A DNA stretch of 64,000 bases from Corynebacterium urogenitale. Lineage in GTDB: Bacteria; Actinomycetota; Actinomycetes; Mycobacteriales; Mycobacteriaceae. The translations under genes and the position numbers were made by a program. Every line of letters starts with the position of its first letter. Position 1 is the stretch's first letter. Of the stretch, positions 1 to 9,538 are shown piece by piece. The notes under the pieces were generated by a model that had not been told where the DNA came from, did no database searches, and saw nothing but the letters and a program-made list of their open reading frames with translations. The stretch lies in NCBI RefSeq assembly GCF_009026825.1, contig NZ_CP045032.1, forward strand, positions 682,001 to 746,000, in the 5' to 3' direction.

Positions 1-1
1 C

Positions 2-376
2 CGCATCACGCGTGGTGCTGTGATGAGTGTGAAGAATGAGGAGTTCGTCACCGCTGCGAAGGCCGTGGGCGCATCGCGCCTGCAGATCCTGACTAAGCAC
101 ATTTTGCCTAATGCGGCTGCACCGATCATCGTCTACGCCACCGTCGCCCTCGGTACCTTCATCGTGGCGGAGGCCACCCTGTCCTTCCTGGGCATCGGTC
201 TGCCCCCAACGGTCGTGTCTTGGGGCGGCGACATCTCCGCCGCGCAGGCTTCACTGCGCACGCAGCCGATGGTGTTGTTCTACCCAGCCATCGCGCTGGG
301 CCTGACCGTGCTTTCGTTCATCCTCATGGGTGACGTTGTTCGCGATGCTCTCGATCCGAAGGCGAGGAAAAAGTAA
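2..376 (+). CDS. Peptide ABC transporter permease (OppC/DppC type), 3' part
   Basis: The gene starts before the window; the reading frame is already open at its left edge. The remaining 124 codons contain the cytoplasmic EAA-type loop typical of binding-protein-dependent permeases (EEFVTAAKAVGAS, then a conserved LPN in HILPNAAAPI). This is followed by two to three hydrophobic segments and a short basic end (DPKARKK). OppC/DppC proteins form one half of the inner-membrane channel of di- or oligopeptide importers. The stop lies 2 nt before the ATPase gene, so the two are almost certainly co-transcribed and translationally coupled. Substrate cannot be told from this fragment; a nickel importer of the same superfamily is possible but less likely. 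Confidence 0.88.
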   Translation, partial: RITRGAVMSVKNEEFVTAAKAVGASRLQILTKHILPNAAAPIIVYATVALGTFIVAEATLSFLGIGLPPTVVSWGGDISAAQASLRTQPMVLFYPAIALGLTVLSFILMGDVVRDALDPKARKK

Positions 377-378
377 AC

Positions 379-2130
379 ATGTCGAAGCCTGAAGACAATA
401 CTGTGGGCACCCAGGCTAGCTCTGCCACGCGCTCAGCATCGCGTGGCGATAAGCCTTTACTGGAGATGAAAGATGTGAAAATCGCCTTCACCTCCACCAC
501 CGGCACCGTGGAAGCCGTCCGCGGCATCAACATGACGATCTACCCAGGCCAGTCCGTGGCCATCGTTGGCGAGTCCGGCTCTGGCAAATCCACGGCTGCG
601 ATGTCCATCCTCGGCCTCCTGCCAGGCACCGGAAAGGTCACCGGAGGGCAGATTCTGTTCGACGGTAAGGATGTCACGCACCTCAACGACAAGCAGTGGC
701 AGGAGCTTCGCGGTTCCGATATCGGCCTCGTGCCGCAGGATCCGATGAGCAACCTCAACCCGGTGTGGCGTATCGGCACACAGATCGGTGAGTCGCTGAA
801 GGCTAATGACGTCGTTGAAAAGAACGAGGTCGAAGGGCGCGTCGCCGAGCTGCTCGAGGAGGCCGGTCTGCCCGACGCCAGCAGGCGCGCAAAGCAGTAT
901 CCGCACGAATTCTCCGGAGGTATGCGCCAACGCGCGCTCATTGCGATGGGGCTGGCTGCTCGACCGAAACTGCTGATTGCCGACGAGCCAACGTCCGCGC
1001 TGGATGTGACGGTTCAGAAGCGCATCCTCGACCACCTTGATGGGCTGACCAAGGAACTGGGTACCGCCGTTTTGTTCATCACCCACGACCTGGGTTTGGC
1101 AGCAGAGCGCGCGCAGCACCTTGTGGTCATGCACCGTGGGCGTGTGGTGGAGTCCGGGCCATCGCTGCAGATCTTGCGTAATCCGCAGCACCCGTACACG
1201 CAGCGCCTCGTGAAGGCCGCCCCGTCGCTGGCCTCTGCCCGCATTCAGTCGGCAAAGGCCGCAGGTGTGGAGACCCAAGAAGTCAAGCGAGAGGCCAGCA
1301 AGAACGCGCCCAACGTGATTCGGGTGGAGAACCTGGTCAAGGAGTTCGATGTACGCGGCGCGAAGGGCAGGGACAAGATCCTGCGCGCCGTTGACGATGT
1401 GTCCTTCTCCGTGCGCCGTGGCTCCACGACAGCGTTGGTGGGTGAGTCGGGTTCAGGCAAGTCCACCGTCGCGAACATGGTGCTCAACCTCCTGGAGCCC
1501 ACTAGTGGCAAGGTGTACTACAACGACAAGGACATTTCCGGCCTCAAGGGTAAGGAACTGTTCAACATGCGTCGCAAGATGCAGGTCGTGTTCCAGAACC
1601 CATACGGTTCCCTCGACCCGATGTACTCCATTTACCGTTGCATCGAAGAGCCACTGGCACTGCACAAGGTGGGTAACCGTAAGGAACGGGAGAAGCGAGT
1701 AGCGGAACTGCTGGACATGGTCTCCATGCCACGCTCTACCATGCGGCGCTTCCCCAATGAGCTTTCGGGCGGTCAGCGCCAGCGCATTGCCATCGCGCGT
1801 GCTTTGGCGTTGAAGCCCGACGTGCTTGTTCTGGATGAGGCTGTATCGGCGCTCGACGTGCTCGTGCAGGACCAGATCCTGCGCCTGATTACGGAGCTGC
1901 AGCACGAACTTGACCTGACCTACCTGTTCATCACTCACGACCTTGCGGTTGTGCGCCAGTGCGCAGATGACATCGTGGTGATGAAGAAGGGAGCCGTAGT
2001 GGAGCAGGGGGCGGCCGACGAGATCTTCGCCAACCCCCGTGAGGACTACTCCCGTGATCTCATTGAATCCGTCCCAGGCCTCAATATTGAGTTGGGTGTG
2101 GGCGAGGAACTGGGCATCGAGGTTCAGTAG
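379..2130 (+). CDS. Peptide ABC importer ATPase with two fused nucleotide-binding domains (DppD-DppF type)
   Basis: A 583-residue protein holding two complete ABC ATPase domains in one chain. Domain 1 has Walker [10 protein letters not shown] at residues 64-72, the signature SGGMRQR near 178 and Walker B with DEPTSALD near 202. Domain 2 has an identical Walker A at 355-363, signature LSGGQRQR near 461 and Walker B with DEAVSALD near 486. Each domain is followed by the oligopeptide-transporter C-terminal region (for example [13 protein letters not shown]). In many bacteria these are two genes (oppD/oppF); fused versions are common in actinobacteria. It should energise uptake through the upstream permease. 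The replacement of Pro-Thr by Ala-Val after the second Walker B is mild and probably tolerated. A strong hairpin follows the stop. Confidence 0.92.
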   Translation: MSKPEDNTVGTQASSATRSASRGDKPLLEMKDVKIAFTSTTGTVEAVRGINMTIYPGQSVAIVGESGSGKSTAAMSILGLLPGTGKVTGGQILFDGKDVTHLNDKQWQELRGSDIGLVPQDPMSNLNPVWRIGTQIGESLKANDVVEKNEVEGRVAELLEEAGLPDASRRAKQYPHEFSGGMRQRALIAMGLAARPKLLIADEPTSALDVTVQKRILDHLDGLTKELGTAVLFITHDLGLAAERAQHLVVMHRGRVVESGPSLQILRNPQHPYTQRLVKAAPSLASARIQSAKAAGVETQEVKREASKNAPNVIRVENLVKEFDVRGAKGRDKILRAVDDVSFSVRRGSTTALVGESGSGKSTVANMVLNLLEPTSGKVYYNDKDISGLKGKELFNMRRKMQVVFQNPYGSLDPMYSIYRCIEEPLALHKVGNRKEREKRVAELLDMVSMPRSTMRRFPNELSGGQRQRIAIARALALKPDVLVLDEAVSALDVLVQDQILRLITELQHELDLTYLFITHDLAVVRQCADDIVVMKKGAVVEQGAADEIFANPREDYSRDLIESVPGLNIELGVGEELGIEVQ

Positions 2131-2158
2131 GACCCATCGGTTGGAATGAGCGAGAGAA

Positions 2159-2193
2159 CACGAAGCGGCGCTTGCAGGGAGCGCCGCTTCGTG
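2159..2193 (+). terminator. Intrinsic terminator after the peptide importer
   Basis: A 14-bp perfect stem (core CGAAGCGGCGCT, loop of 7 nt) begins about 28 nt after the ATPase stop. The following tract is only weakly T-rich. It separates the importer operon from tig. Confidence 0.75.
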
Positions 2194-2329
2194 ATCTTTC
2201 GAGCGCCTAAAGGCGACCCCTAAAAACACAACTGTGCGCGACCCTATAAAATCAGTGAACGACCACAGTCAGGCGCGGCGAACAAGGATCCCCGCCTGAA
2301 ACCCCAAGAATAAACAGGAGTGTGCATTC

Positions 2330-3892
2330 GTGAAGAGCTCTGTAGAGAAGCTGAGCGCCACCCGCACCAAGATCACCATCGAGGTTCCTTTCGAGGAGCT
2401 CAAGCCGGAGTTCGACAAGGCGTATGCCTCCCTGGCTCAGCAGGTCAATATGCCGGGCTTCCGCAAGGGCAAGGTTCCGGCAAAGATCCTCGAGGCACGT
2501 CTTGGCCGCGGCGTTGTGCTGGACCAGGTCATCAATGAGATGCTGCCGTCCCGCTACAGCCAGGCAGTGGAAGAGAACGAGCTGAAGGTTCTTGGCCAGC
2601 CGGAAATCGATATCGCCGAGCTGAAGGACAACGAGTTCATCAAGTTCACTGCCGAGGTGGACGTCCGCCCAGAGATCGAGGTCCCTGACTTCTCCAAGAT
2701 CTCCGTCGAAGTTGCACCTCTCAAGGCTGACGAGGACGCTGTCGAGGAGGAGCTGAAGAACCTGCAGGCACGCTTCGGCACCCTGAAGCCGGTTGAGCGT
2801 GAGGTGCAGAAGGGCGACTTCGTATCCATAGACCTGTCCGCCACCATCGATGGCGAGACCGTTGACGAGGCAACCACCGAAGGCCTGTCCCACGAGGTTG
2901 GAAACGACTCCCTGATCGAGGGCTTGGACGAGGCCATCATCGGCTCCAAAGAGGGTGAAGAGAAGACCTTCACCTCCAAGCTCGTTGCCGGTGAGCACGC
3001 CAATGAAGAGGCAGAGGTTACCGTCAAGGTGAACTCCGTCAAGGAGCGCGAGCTGCCTGAGCTGGACGACGACTTCGCACAGCTGGCATCCGAGTTCGAC
3101 ACCCTCGAGGAACTCCGCGAGTCTCTCAAGGGTCAGGTCGAGGAGCAGATGAAGAACGTCCAGGCTGGCGAGATCCGCGACAAGGTTCTGACTGCCGCTC
3201 TTGAGCAGACCGAGGTTCCGCTGCCAGAGGCAGTGGTCAACGACCAGGTCGAGGGCCAGATTCAGCAGATCATCGGCCAGTTCGGCGGCGACGAGAAGAC
3301 CTTCGAGGCCATGCTCGCTGCCCAGGACATCACCCGCGAGAAGTTCGAGGCTGACTCCCGTGAGGCCGCTGAGGATTCCGTGCGTACCCAGCTGTTCCTG
3401 GATGCCGTGGCTGACGTAGAGCAGCCAGAGGTCTCCCAGGATGAGCTGATGGATCACATCAACTTCACTGCAGCGCAGTACGGTATGGATCCAAACCAGT
3501 TCATCATGCAACTGCAGCAGGCAGGCCAGCTGGCAAGCCTCTTCGCCGATGTGCGCCGTGGCAAGGCTCTGGCGATCAACATCGCCAAGACCTCCGTCAA
3601 GGACACCGACGGCAACGATGTCGACCCGAAGCAGTTCTTCGGTGTAGAGGAGTCCGACGCTGACAAGGCTGACGACAAGCCAGCCAAGGCGTCCGAGGCG
3701 AAGGACGAGGACGAGAAGCCAGCGAAGAAGGCACCTGCAAAGAAGTCCTCCGCAAAGAAGACGGCCAAGAAGTCTACTGCGAAGAAGACCACCAAGAAGT
3801 CCTCCGCAAAGAAGACGGCCAAGAAGTCCACTGCGAAGAAGACCACCAAGAAGTCCACTGCGAAGAAGACCACCAAGAAGGATTCTGAGTAA
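2330..3892 (+). CDS. tig: Trigger factor, ribosome-associated chaperone, with histone-H1-like tail
   Basis: The 520-residue protein shows trigger-factor architecture. An N-terminal ribosome-binding domain contains the signature GFRKGKVP near residues 43-50. A central FKBP-type PPIase-like domain (about 160-245) includes GDFVSIDLS and LIEGLDEAI. A C-terminal substrate-cradling domain follows to about 440. Family members usually end near 430-460. Here an acidic linker (DDKPAKASEAKDEDE) leads into about 58 residues of repeated Lys/Ala/Thr/Ser (KKTAKKSTAKKTTKK) that resemble the tail of histone H1 or mycobacterial HupB. The GTG start has AACAGGAG about 10 nt upstream. The protein binds nascent chains at the ribosome exit tunnel; the tail could add nucleic-acid or ribosome affinity, which is inference. 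Confidence 0.95.
   Translation: MKSSVEKLSATRTKITIEVPFEELKPEFDKAYASLAQQVNMPGFRKGKVPAKILEARLGRGVVLDQVINEMLPSRYSQAVEENELKVLGQPEIDIAELKDNEFIKFTAEVDVRPEIEVPDFSKISVEVAPLKADEDAVEEELKNLQARFGTLKPVEREVQKGDFVSIDLSATIDGETVDEATTEGLSHEVGNDSLIEGLDEAIIGSKEGEEKTFTSKLVAGEHANEEAEVTVKVNSVKERELPELDDDFAQLASEFDTLEELRESLKGQVEEQMKNVQAGEIRDKVLTAALEQTEVPLPEAVVNDQVEGQIQQIIGQFGGDEKTFEAMLAAQDITREKFEADSREAAEDSVRTQLFLDAVADVEQPEVSQDELMDHINFTAAQYGMDPNQFIMQLQQAGQLASLFADVRRGKALAINIAKTSVKDTDGNDVDPKQFFGVEESDADKADDKPAKASEAKDEDEKPAKKAPAKKSSAKKTAKKSTAKKTTKKSSAKKTAKKSTAKKTTKKSTAKKTTKKDSE
3743..3880 (+). repeat. 54-bp in-frame tandem repeat encoding the tig tail
   Basis: Two 54-bp units (3743-3796, 3797-3850) differ at one base. They are followed by a 30-bp partial third copy (3851-3880). 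Each unit encodes 18 residues (KSSAKKTAKKSTAKKTTK). The period is a multiple of three, so copy-number changes would alter tail length without a frameshift. Confidence 0.9.
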
Positions 3893-3970
3893 GAACTTCT
3901 GAACCACGGACTTTAAGCACTAAGCCTGAAAGTCGTGAGCGCCGACTTCAGCAGCGCGAACGCAGCAAAG

Positions 3971-4007
3971 AATGGCCCTGGCCCCGAGAATCGGAGCCGG
4001 GGCCATT
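3971..4007 (+). terminator. Terminator downstream of tig
   Basis: Arms AATGGCC and GGCCATT plus an inner GC-rich segment give about a 16-bp stem with one mismatch and one wobble pair, with loop AGAAT. The T-run after it is short. Confidence 0.65.
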
Positions 4008-4193
4008 TGCTAACGCTATGGGCACCTACGCTTTTTCAGTTGCCGGCGTCTCTCGAGCTGCAAGAAGTCCAATGCCTTCGAACGGCTGCTGGCGTCGGAC
4101 GGAAGAGAAACGAAAGAACGGCAACACAGGGTGCAGGCTGAGCGAACGGAAACACACGACAGAGGAGAAAGGACGGCCACACGAGGAAACAGT

Positions 4194-4211
4194 CGTGCGC
4201 TGACAGCGAAC
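4194..4211 (+). promoter_or_regulatory. ClgR-type binding site upstream of clpP1
   Basis: The sequence CGCTGACAGCGAAC (4198-4211) reads GTTCGC-N5-GCG on the other strand. That is the operator form known for ClgR, the activator of clp genes in Streptomyces and Corynebacterium. It lies about 40 bp upstream of the -10 hexamer, a sensible activator position. I recognised it by motif only. Confidence 0.65.
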
Positions 4212-4249
4212 ACACCCCCTCAACCGCACACCACACCCGCCCGCGAGAC

Positions 4250-4255
4250 TAGGCT
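4250..4255 (+). promoter_or_regulatory. clpP1 -10 element TAGGCT
   Basis: TAGGCT fits the corynebacterial TAnnnT -10 consensus. It would start transcription near 4262, giving a leader of about 38 nt that carries the AGGAG of clpP1. No good -35 is visible, as expected for an activator-dependent promoter. Confidence 0.5.
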
Positions 4256-4299
4256 GGGGCAAGACAAAGCACCAAAGTCCTAAATCCACGAGGAGCACA

Positions 4300-4896
4300 A
4301 TGAGTACTCAGTCCCATCCGCTGGTCGCCAGCGGCGCGGAGAAGCCGAGCGCCACTGACTCGGTCTACGAGCGCCTCCTACGCGAGCGCATCATCTTCCT
4401 CGGCAGCCAGGTCGATGACGAAATCGCCAACAAGCTGTGCGCTCAGATCCTGTTGCTATCCGCGGAGGATCCCACAAAGGACATCCACCTCTACATCAAC
4501 TCACCAGGTGGCTCCGTGACCGCAGGCATGGCGATCTTCGACACCATGCAGTACTCGCCATGCGACATCGCCACCTACGGAATGGGCCTCGCCGCATCCA
4601 TGGGCCAGTTCCTGCTCTCCGCGGGAACCAAGGGCAAGCGCTACGCGCTCCCACACGCGCGCATCATGATGCACCAGCCATCCGCAGGCGTAGGCGGCAC
4701 CGCAGCGGACATCGCCATCCAAGCCGAACAGTTCGCGCACACCAAGCGTGAAATGGCTGAACTCATCGCACAGTTCACTGGCCAGACGGTCGAGCAAATT
4801 ACCAAGGATTCCGACCGCGACCGTTGGTTCACCGCCCAGCAGGCGAAGGACTACGGCTTCGTCGACCACGTCATCACCAACGCAAAGGAGCAGTAA
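4300..4896 (+). CDS. clpP1: ATP-dependent Clp protease proteolytic subunit ClpP1
   Basis: A 198-residue serine peptidase of family S14. The nucleophile lies in GLAASMGQF (Ser100) and the general base in [10 protein letters not shown] (His125). The third member is probably an Asp in the SDRDRW segment (about 172-174). The GGSVTAG oxyanion-loop region is present. ClpP forms a barrel of two heptameric rings that degrades proteins fed by ClpX or ClpC. In actinobacteria ClpP1 and ClpP2 co-assemble. The start is set by AGGAG 4 nt upstream of ATG. The stop lies 2 nt before clpP2, so the two subunits are made from one transcript, probably activated by ClgR. Confidence 0.96.
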   Translation: MSTQSHPLVASGAEKPSATDSVYERLLRERIIFLGSQVDDEIANKLCAQILLLSAEDPTKDIHLYINSPGGSVTAGMAIFDTMQYSPCDIATYGMGLAASMGQFLLSAGTKGKRYALPHARIMMHQPSAGVGGTAADIAIQAEQFAHTKREMAELIAQFTGQTVEQITKDSDRDRWFTAQQAKDYGFVDHVITNAKEQ

Positions 4897-4898
4897 GA

Positions 4899-5519
4899 AT
4901 GAAGATGCCGGACATGCGTTACATCCTTCCATCCTTTGTGGAGCACTCCTCCTACGGTGCGAAGGAATCCAACCCATACAACAAGCTCTTCGAGGAGCGC
5001 ATCATCTTCCTGGGCACCCAGGTTGACGACGCCTCCGCGAATGACATCATGGCGCAGCTGCTCGTGCTCGAGGGACTCGACCCCGACCGCGACATCACCA
5101 TGTACATCAACTCCCCAGGTGGTTCCTTCACCTCCCTGATGGCCATCTACGACACCATGCAGTACGTCCGTCCAGACGTGCAGACCGTGTGCCTCGGTCA
5201 GGCAGCGTCCGCAGCGGCAGTCCTGCTGGCGGCCGGTACGCCAGGAAAGCGCGCCGCGCTGCCGAACGCCCGCGTGCTGATCCACCAGCCGGCATCCGGT
5301 GGTGTCCAGGGTCAGGTTTCTGATCTTGAGATTCAGGCCAAGGAGATTGATCGTATGCGTACCCTGATGGAGCAGACGCTGTCTCGCCACACTGGCCGTT
5401 CCGAGGAACAGATCCGCATCGACACCGATCGCGATAAGATCCTCACCGCGGAAGAGGCCAAGGAATACGGCATTATCGACCAGGTCTTCGAATACCGTAA
5501 GCTGTCCGCGCAGAACTAG
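4899..5519 (+). CDS. clpP2: ATP-dependent Clp protease proteolytic subunit ClpP2
   Basis: A 206-residue ClpP paralogue with nucleophile Ser104 in GQAASAAAV and His129 in RVLIHQPAS. The Asp is in the DTDRDK segment. The ATG chosen follows the clpP1 stop by 2 nt and has AAGGAG at 4884-4889. The frame is open further upstream inside clpP1, but the N-terminus [15 protein letters not shown] matches the known ClpP2 form. It is expected to pair with ClpP1 as the second ring of the mixed tetradecamer. A long hairpin follows the stop. Confidence 0.96.
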   Translation: MKMPDMRYILPSFVEHSSYGAKESNPYNKLFEERIIFLGTQVDDASANDIMAQLLVLEGLDPDRDITMYINSPGGSFTSLMAIYDTMQYVRPDVQTVCLGQAASAAAVLLAAGTPGKRAALPNARVLIHQPASGGVQGQVSDLEIQAKEIDRMRTLMEQTLSRHTGRSEEQIRIDTDRDKILTAEEAKEYGIIDQVFEYRKLSAQN

Positions 5520-5555
5520 TTTTCGGCGTTTGCGGAGCGTGACGGCTTGGCCGTA

Positions 5556-5596
5556 GAGCCCCAGCGTTGGTGTCCAATGACACGGCGCTGGGGCTC
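5556..5596 (+). terminator. Terminator after clpP1-clpP2
   Basis: Perfect 11-bp arms GAGCCCCAGCG and CGCTGGGGCTC enclose a 19-nt loop and are followed by CCGCCTTTTGG. It separates the protease subunits from clpX, which therefore probably has its own promoter. Confidence 0.75.
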
Positions 5597-5709
5597 CCGC
5601 CTTTTGGTCCCGTGAGAGAGTATCGTTATGGGAACCGAGAACGCAGACGCACCGGCGCATGGTGCGCCTGCGCAAGTTGCCAGACAATCAACACTGAAAG
5701 TCGAGATAC

Positions 5710-6981
5710 ATGCCTGAAAGTGCTGAACTGCTGAAGTGCTCCTTCTGTGGAAAGAGCCAGAAGCAGGTACGCAAGCTCATCGCCGGAGCTGGAGTCTACA
5801 TCTGCGATGAGTGCATCGAGCTGTGCAACGAGATCATTGAGGAGGAGCTGTCTACCGCGCCAGCGGAGACGACCAAGTCTCTGCCGAAGCCTTCTGCGAT
5901 CGCGAAGTTCCTTGACAAGTACGTCATCGGGCAGGACGAAGCCAAGCGCACCCTCGCGGTGGCGGTGTATAATCACTACAAGCGCATCCAGGTGGAGGAG
6001 TCCAACGCCTCTGCGCGTCGCTCGGATGATGAGGTGGAGCTGCAGAAATCCAATATCCTCATGCTCGGGCCGACCGGCTCTGGCAAGACCTACTTGGCGC
6101 AATCGCTCGCCCGTATGCTCGACGTACCGTTTGCGATTGCCGACGCCACATCTCTCACAGAGGCAGGTTATGTCGGCGAGGACGTGGAGAATATTCTGCT
6201 GAAGCTGCTCCAGGCAGCGGATTTCGATGTCACGAAGGCCCAGCGAGGCATCATTTATGTGGATGAGGTGGACAAGATCTCCCGCAAGTCGGAGAACCCG
6301 TCCATCACCCGCGACGTCTCTGGCGAAGGTGTGCAGCAGGCCTTGCTGAAGATTCTGGAGGGAACGGTTGCGTCCGTACCCCCACAGGGTGGCAGGAAGC
6401 ATCCGAACCAGGAGTTCATTCAGTTCGACACGAAGAACGTGCTGTTCATCGTGGCGGGCGCTTTCGCTGGCTTGGAGAAGGTCATCTCCGAGCGCCGCGG
6501 TAAGAAGGGTCTGGGCTTCGGCGCGGAAATTAGCTCCCAGACTGACGAGGACGTGAATCCTTTCGAATTCGTGGAGCCGGAGGATCTTGTGAAGTTTGGT
6601 CTGATTCCGGAGCTTATTGGCCGCTTGCCAGTTCTGACCCACGTGGGGCACTTGGACGAGGGCGCTCTGGTGCGCGTGCTTACTGAGCCGAAGAATTCCC
6701 TGGTGCGCCAATATGAGCGCCTGTTTGAAATGGACGGCGTGCGCCTGAGCTTCGAGGAGGGTGCGTTGCGTGAGGTGGCCCGCCAAGCTCTGGCCCGCGA
6801 GACTGGCGCTCGTGGACTGCGCTCCATCATGGAGTCCATTCTGCTGCCCGTGATGTTCACCATTCCGGAGGATGAGGAAACGGGAGAGGTAGTTATCACG
6901 AAGGAGTGCGCGGCAGGGAATGCTGAGCCGACGCTGCTGACCCACGACGAAGTTGCAGCGAACGACAGGAAGTCCGCCTAG
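5710..6981 (+). CDS. clpX: ATP-dependent Clp protease ATP-binding subunit ClpX
   Basis: A 423-residue AAA+ unfoldase. The N-terminal zinc-binding domain has Cys10, Cys13, Cys32 and Cys35 (CSFC and CDEC). Walker A GPTGSGKT is at 120-127, the pore loop is GYVGEDVE, and Walker B YVDEVD is at about 183-188. The sensor-2 region contains [17 protein letters not shown] loop corresponds to the IGF loop that docks on ClpP. Length is normal for the family. It recognises tagged or folded substrates and threads them into ClpP1P2, encoded just upstream. The start ATG is 9 bp after CGAGATA; no strong Shine-Dalgarno is visible. Confidence 0.97.
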   Translation: MPESAELLKCSFCGKSQKQVRKLIAGAGVYICDECIELCNEIIEEELSTAPAETTKSLPKPSAIAKFLDKYVIGQDEAKRTLAVAVYNHYKRIQVEESNASARRSDDEVELQKSNILMLGPTGSGKTYLAQSLARMLDVPFAIADATSLTEAGYVGEDVENILLKLLQAADFDVTKAQRGIIYVDEVDKISRKSENPSITRDVSGEGVQQALLKILEGTVASVPPQGGRKHPNQEFIQFDTKNVLFIVAGAFAGLEKVISERRGKKGLGFGAEISSQTDEDVNPFEFVEPEDLVKFGLIPELIGRLPVLTHVGHLDEGALVRVLTEPKNSLVRQYERLFEMDGVRLSFEEGALREVARQALARETGARGLRSIMESILLPVMFTIPEDEETGEVVITKECAAGNAEPTLLTHDEVAANDRKSA

Positions 6982-7147
6982 ATTCTCCTTCGGGGGCGTT
7001 CGAACCTCACCAGGGATGTCCCCGTTGGGGTAGTGGGATCTGCCTGCTTGGTGGAGCGCGGTTTTCTCGCGCCGGTGGAGTTAATTCCTGGTTTGCGACA
7101 GTTGGTGTCGCGTTTCTGGAATCAAGATGAGAAGGATCGGGTGTGGC

Positions 7148-7203
7148 ACCGGTTCTAGCCGATGAGTCCTTCCGCTGAACCGGTTCTGGCCGATGAGTTC
7201 TCC
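7148..7203. repeat. Short degenerate tandem repeat downstream of clpX
   Basis: The segment ACCGGTTCTAGCCGATGAGT recurs 31 bp later with one change (G for A). It lies in a non-coding spacer that also holds a copy of the 3' end of the neighbouring regulator gene. Confidence 0.6.
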
Positions 7204-7204
7204 C

Positions 7205-7294
7205 GGTGGAGCAGTCCTCGTAGGGATGGTCGCGCATATGCAGGGGTCACAGGCGCAACCGCATAGGTGGATCAGTCCTCGTAGGGATGGTCGT
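7205..7294. repeat. Duplicated 3' end of the TetR-like gene
   Basis: A 28-bp segment at 7267-7294 spans the last codons and stop (TGA) of the minus-strand regulator. It is repeated at 7205-7232 with a single mismatch that turns the stop into TGC. The distance between copies is 62 bp. Confidence 0.85.
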
Positions 7295-8231
7295 CTAAAT
7301 CCACGAGGTCTTCCGTAGCAACATCCCCTTCAGCCGCACTCCCTGCAGGATCAGGGGAAGAGTTCTGGGAGGTGGCTTGTGGCGTCGTCGTTGAGGACGT
7401 TGAGGAAGAAGAGGACAGGAAAGAGGCACGATGGCGACCGACGGAGGAGGGCAGCGACTCACGCGAATACAACCGCGCCGCCACCGAAGAACCGACGCTG
7501 GGAGACAGGGAAGAGTGCGTGTAGCTACTGGCCTGAGAGGTCGGCATATTCGTGGTGACGAACGCCACGACTGTATCCGCGACCAGCGCCTCCAAGCCCG
7601 CTGTGTTGACCTCATCCGTCGCGTTCATGCCGTACAGACTGTGGAATGTTGAGCCCGACGCCATGGGGAAGACGGACAAAGAAAGAATCACAATGTACAG
7701 ATCCTCTGCCGACACACGCTCACGGAAAGCACCCACGTCGTGGCCACGCATGAGTACGCGATCCATTTGGAGCGCTACCGGTGATTCCTCCAGCACACCC
7801 GGGCGCTGAGCGACATCCGCGATGCTAAACAGATTCTCGATGATGATAAGTCGCACGGCATCGGGGTGCGCCCGGTAGCGGCGGTAGGTGCCGATGACTA
7901 ACGCGCGAAGAGCGTCGGCGGGAATTGCCTCGTCGAGGTCGCACGTGTCTTCTGGCTGCTGCTCGGCGGGCCACAACTGCCGGAATGAGAAGCGCAGTGC
8001 TTCCTCGTAGAGCTGTCGCGGATCCTGCAGAATCCTCGCCGTGGGCTCAATGCGTGCAGCTTTCGCCAAGTCCTGAAGCACGGGTTCGCCAAGCTCGATC
8101 CCGGAGCGTGCCAGTACCGGAAGCGCAAAATTCATCAATTCGACATATTGCTCTTCTGACAGGCCCCAGTCGGACCACGTCGTGGGCAGAGAAACGGGAG
8201 GTTGGGCCGGAGAATTCGGTGTGCTAGTCAC
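7272..8231 (-). CDS. TetR-like transcriptional regulator
   Basis: A 319-residue protein from a GTG start. The region around residues 15-75 (ELMNFALPVLARSG through LYEEALRFSFRQLW) has the spacing of a TetR helix-turn-helix domain, though the motif is weak. A helical ligand-binding-like domain follows to about 230. The last 80 residues are Ser/Thr-rich, low-complexity and acidic (ending DDHPYED). The GTG is supported by a TAGGCT -10 element 7 nt upstream, so the message would be leaderless; an earlier in-frame ATG exists at 8348 but would add a Pro-rich, non-homologous stretch. An inverted repeat over the -10 suggests autoregulation. Targets are unknown; mdh is the divergent neighbour. Confidence 0.65.
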   Translation of the reverse strand: MTSTPNSPAQPPVSLPTTWSDWGLSEEQYVELMNFALPVLARSGIELGEPVLQDLAKAARIEPTARILQDPRQLYEEALRFSFRQLWPAEQQPEDTCDLDEAIPADALRALVIGTYRRYRAHPDAVRLIIIENLFSIADVAQRPGVLEESPVALQMDRVLMRGHDVGAFRERVSAEDLYIVILSLSVFPMASGSTFHSLYGMNATDEVNTAGLEALVADTVVAFVTTNMPTSQASSYTHSSLSPSVGSSVAARLYSRESLPSSVGRHRASFLSSSSSTSSTTTPQATSQNSSPDPAGSAAEGDVATEDLVDLDDHPYED

Positions 8232-8238
8232 GCTACAC

Positions 8239-8257
8239 AGCCTAGCCGGAACTAGGC
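8239..8257 (-). promoter_or_regulatory. Leaderless promoter and overlapping inverted repeat of the TetR-like gene
   Basis: TAGGCT (8244-8239 on the minus strand) ends 7 nt before the GTG. It sits inside the inverted repeat GCCTAG-N6-CTAGGC (8240-8257), a plausible autoregulatory operator. Confidence 0.45.
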
Positions 8258-8378
8258 CTGGAAGGGGGTTGGGGGATGGGGCTGAGGCGGGCGGGAGACA
8301 CGGCGTTGCAGTAGGTTTGGAAGAGGCTACACAACAAGAGCCAGACAAGCGCTGAGCCGGCCACGCGGCTGGCGAGGG

Positions 8379-8401
8379 CTCAATAAAAACTCGTTATTGA
8401 G
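8379..8401. promoter_or_regulatory. Inverted repeat upstream of mdh
   Basis: Perfect arms CTCAATAA and TTATTGAG are separated by 7 bp and lie 25 bp before the mdh start. It could be an operator in the divergent tetR-mdh spacer or an RNA hairpin in the mdh leader. Confidence 0.4.
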
Positions 8402-8423
8402 ACACGTCATCAGAGAGGGCTAA

Positions 8424-9449
<1,026 letters not shown>

Positions 9450-9538
9450 GCCAACGGTCGCTGCGCGAGCGGCAGTGTTTGTTATCAAATTTTTCCGTTT
9501 GTGCACTTGCAGCCGGGTGGCTGTGTTTGGCTTGGCCT

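Larger units (their letters stand above)
3893..4299 (+). other. Spacer between tig and clpP1: terminator, ClgR-type box, promoter
   Basis: This 407-bp spacer holds the tig terminator near its start and a ClgR-like operator at 4194-4211. A TAGGCT -10 element follows at 4250-4255, then AGGAG and the clpP1 start. Short reading frames here lack ribosome binding sites and homology cues, so I call no gene. Confidence 0.6.

Noticed and set aside
3743..3880. Possible CRISPR-like or mobile repeat
   Set aside because: Units are adjacent without spacers and encode a continuous protein tail.
2252..3907. A 551-codon leftward open frame across tig
   Set aside because: It is the antisense of a GC-rich, repeat-containing real gene, is Leu/Gly repetitive and lacks a ribosome site. 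trigger factor on the plus strand is certain.
7007..7237. Short leftward frame beginning RDHPYED
   Set aside because: It starts within the duplicated 3' end of the TetR-like gene and continues into low-complexity repeats; no ribosome site or homology.
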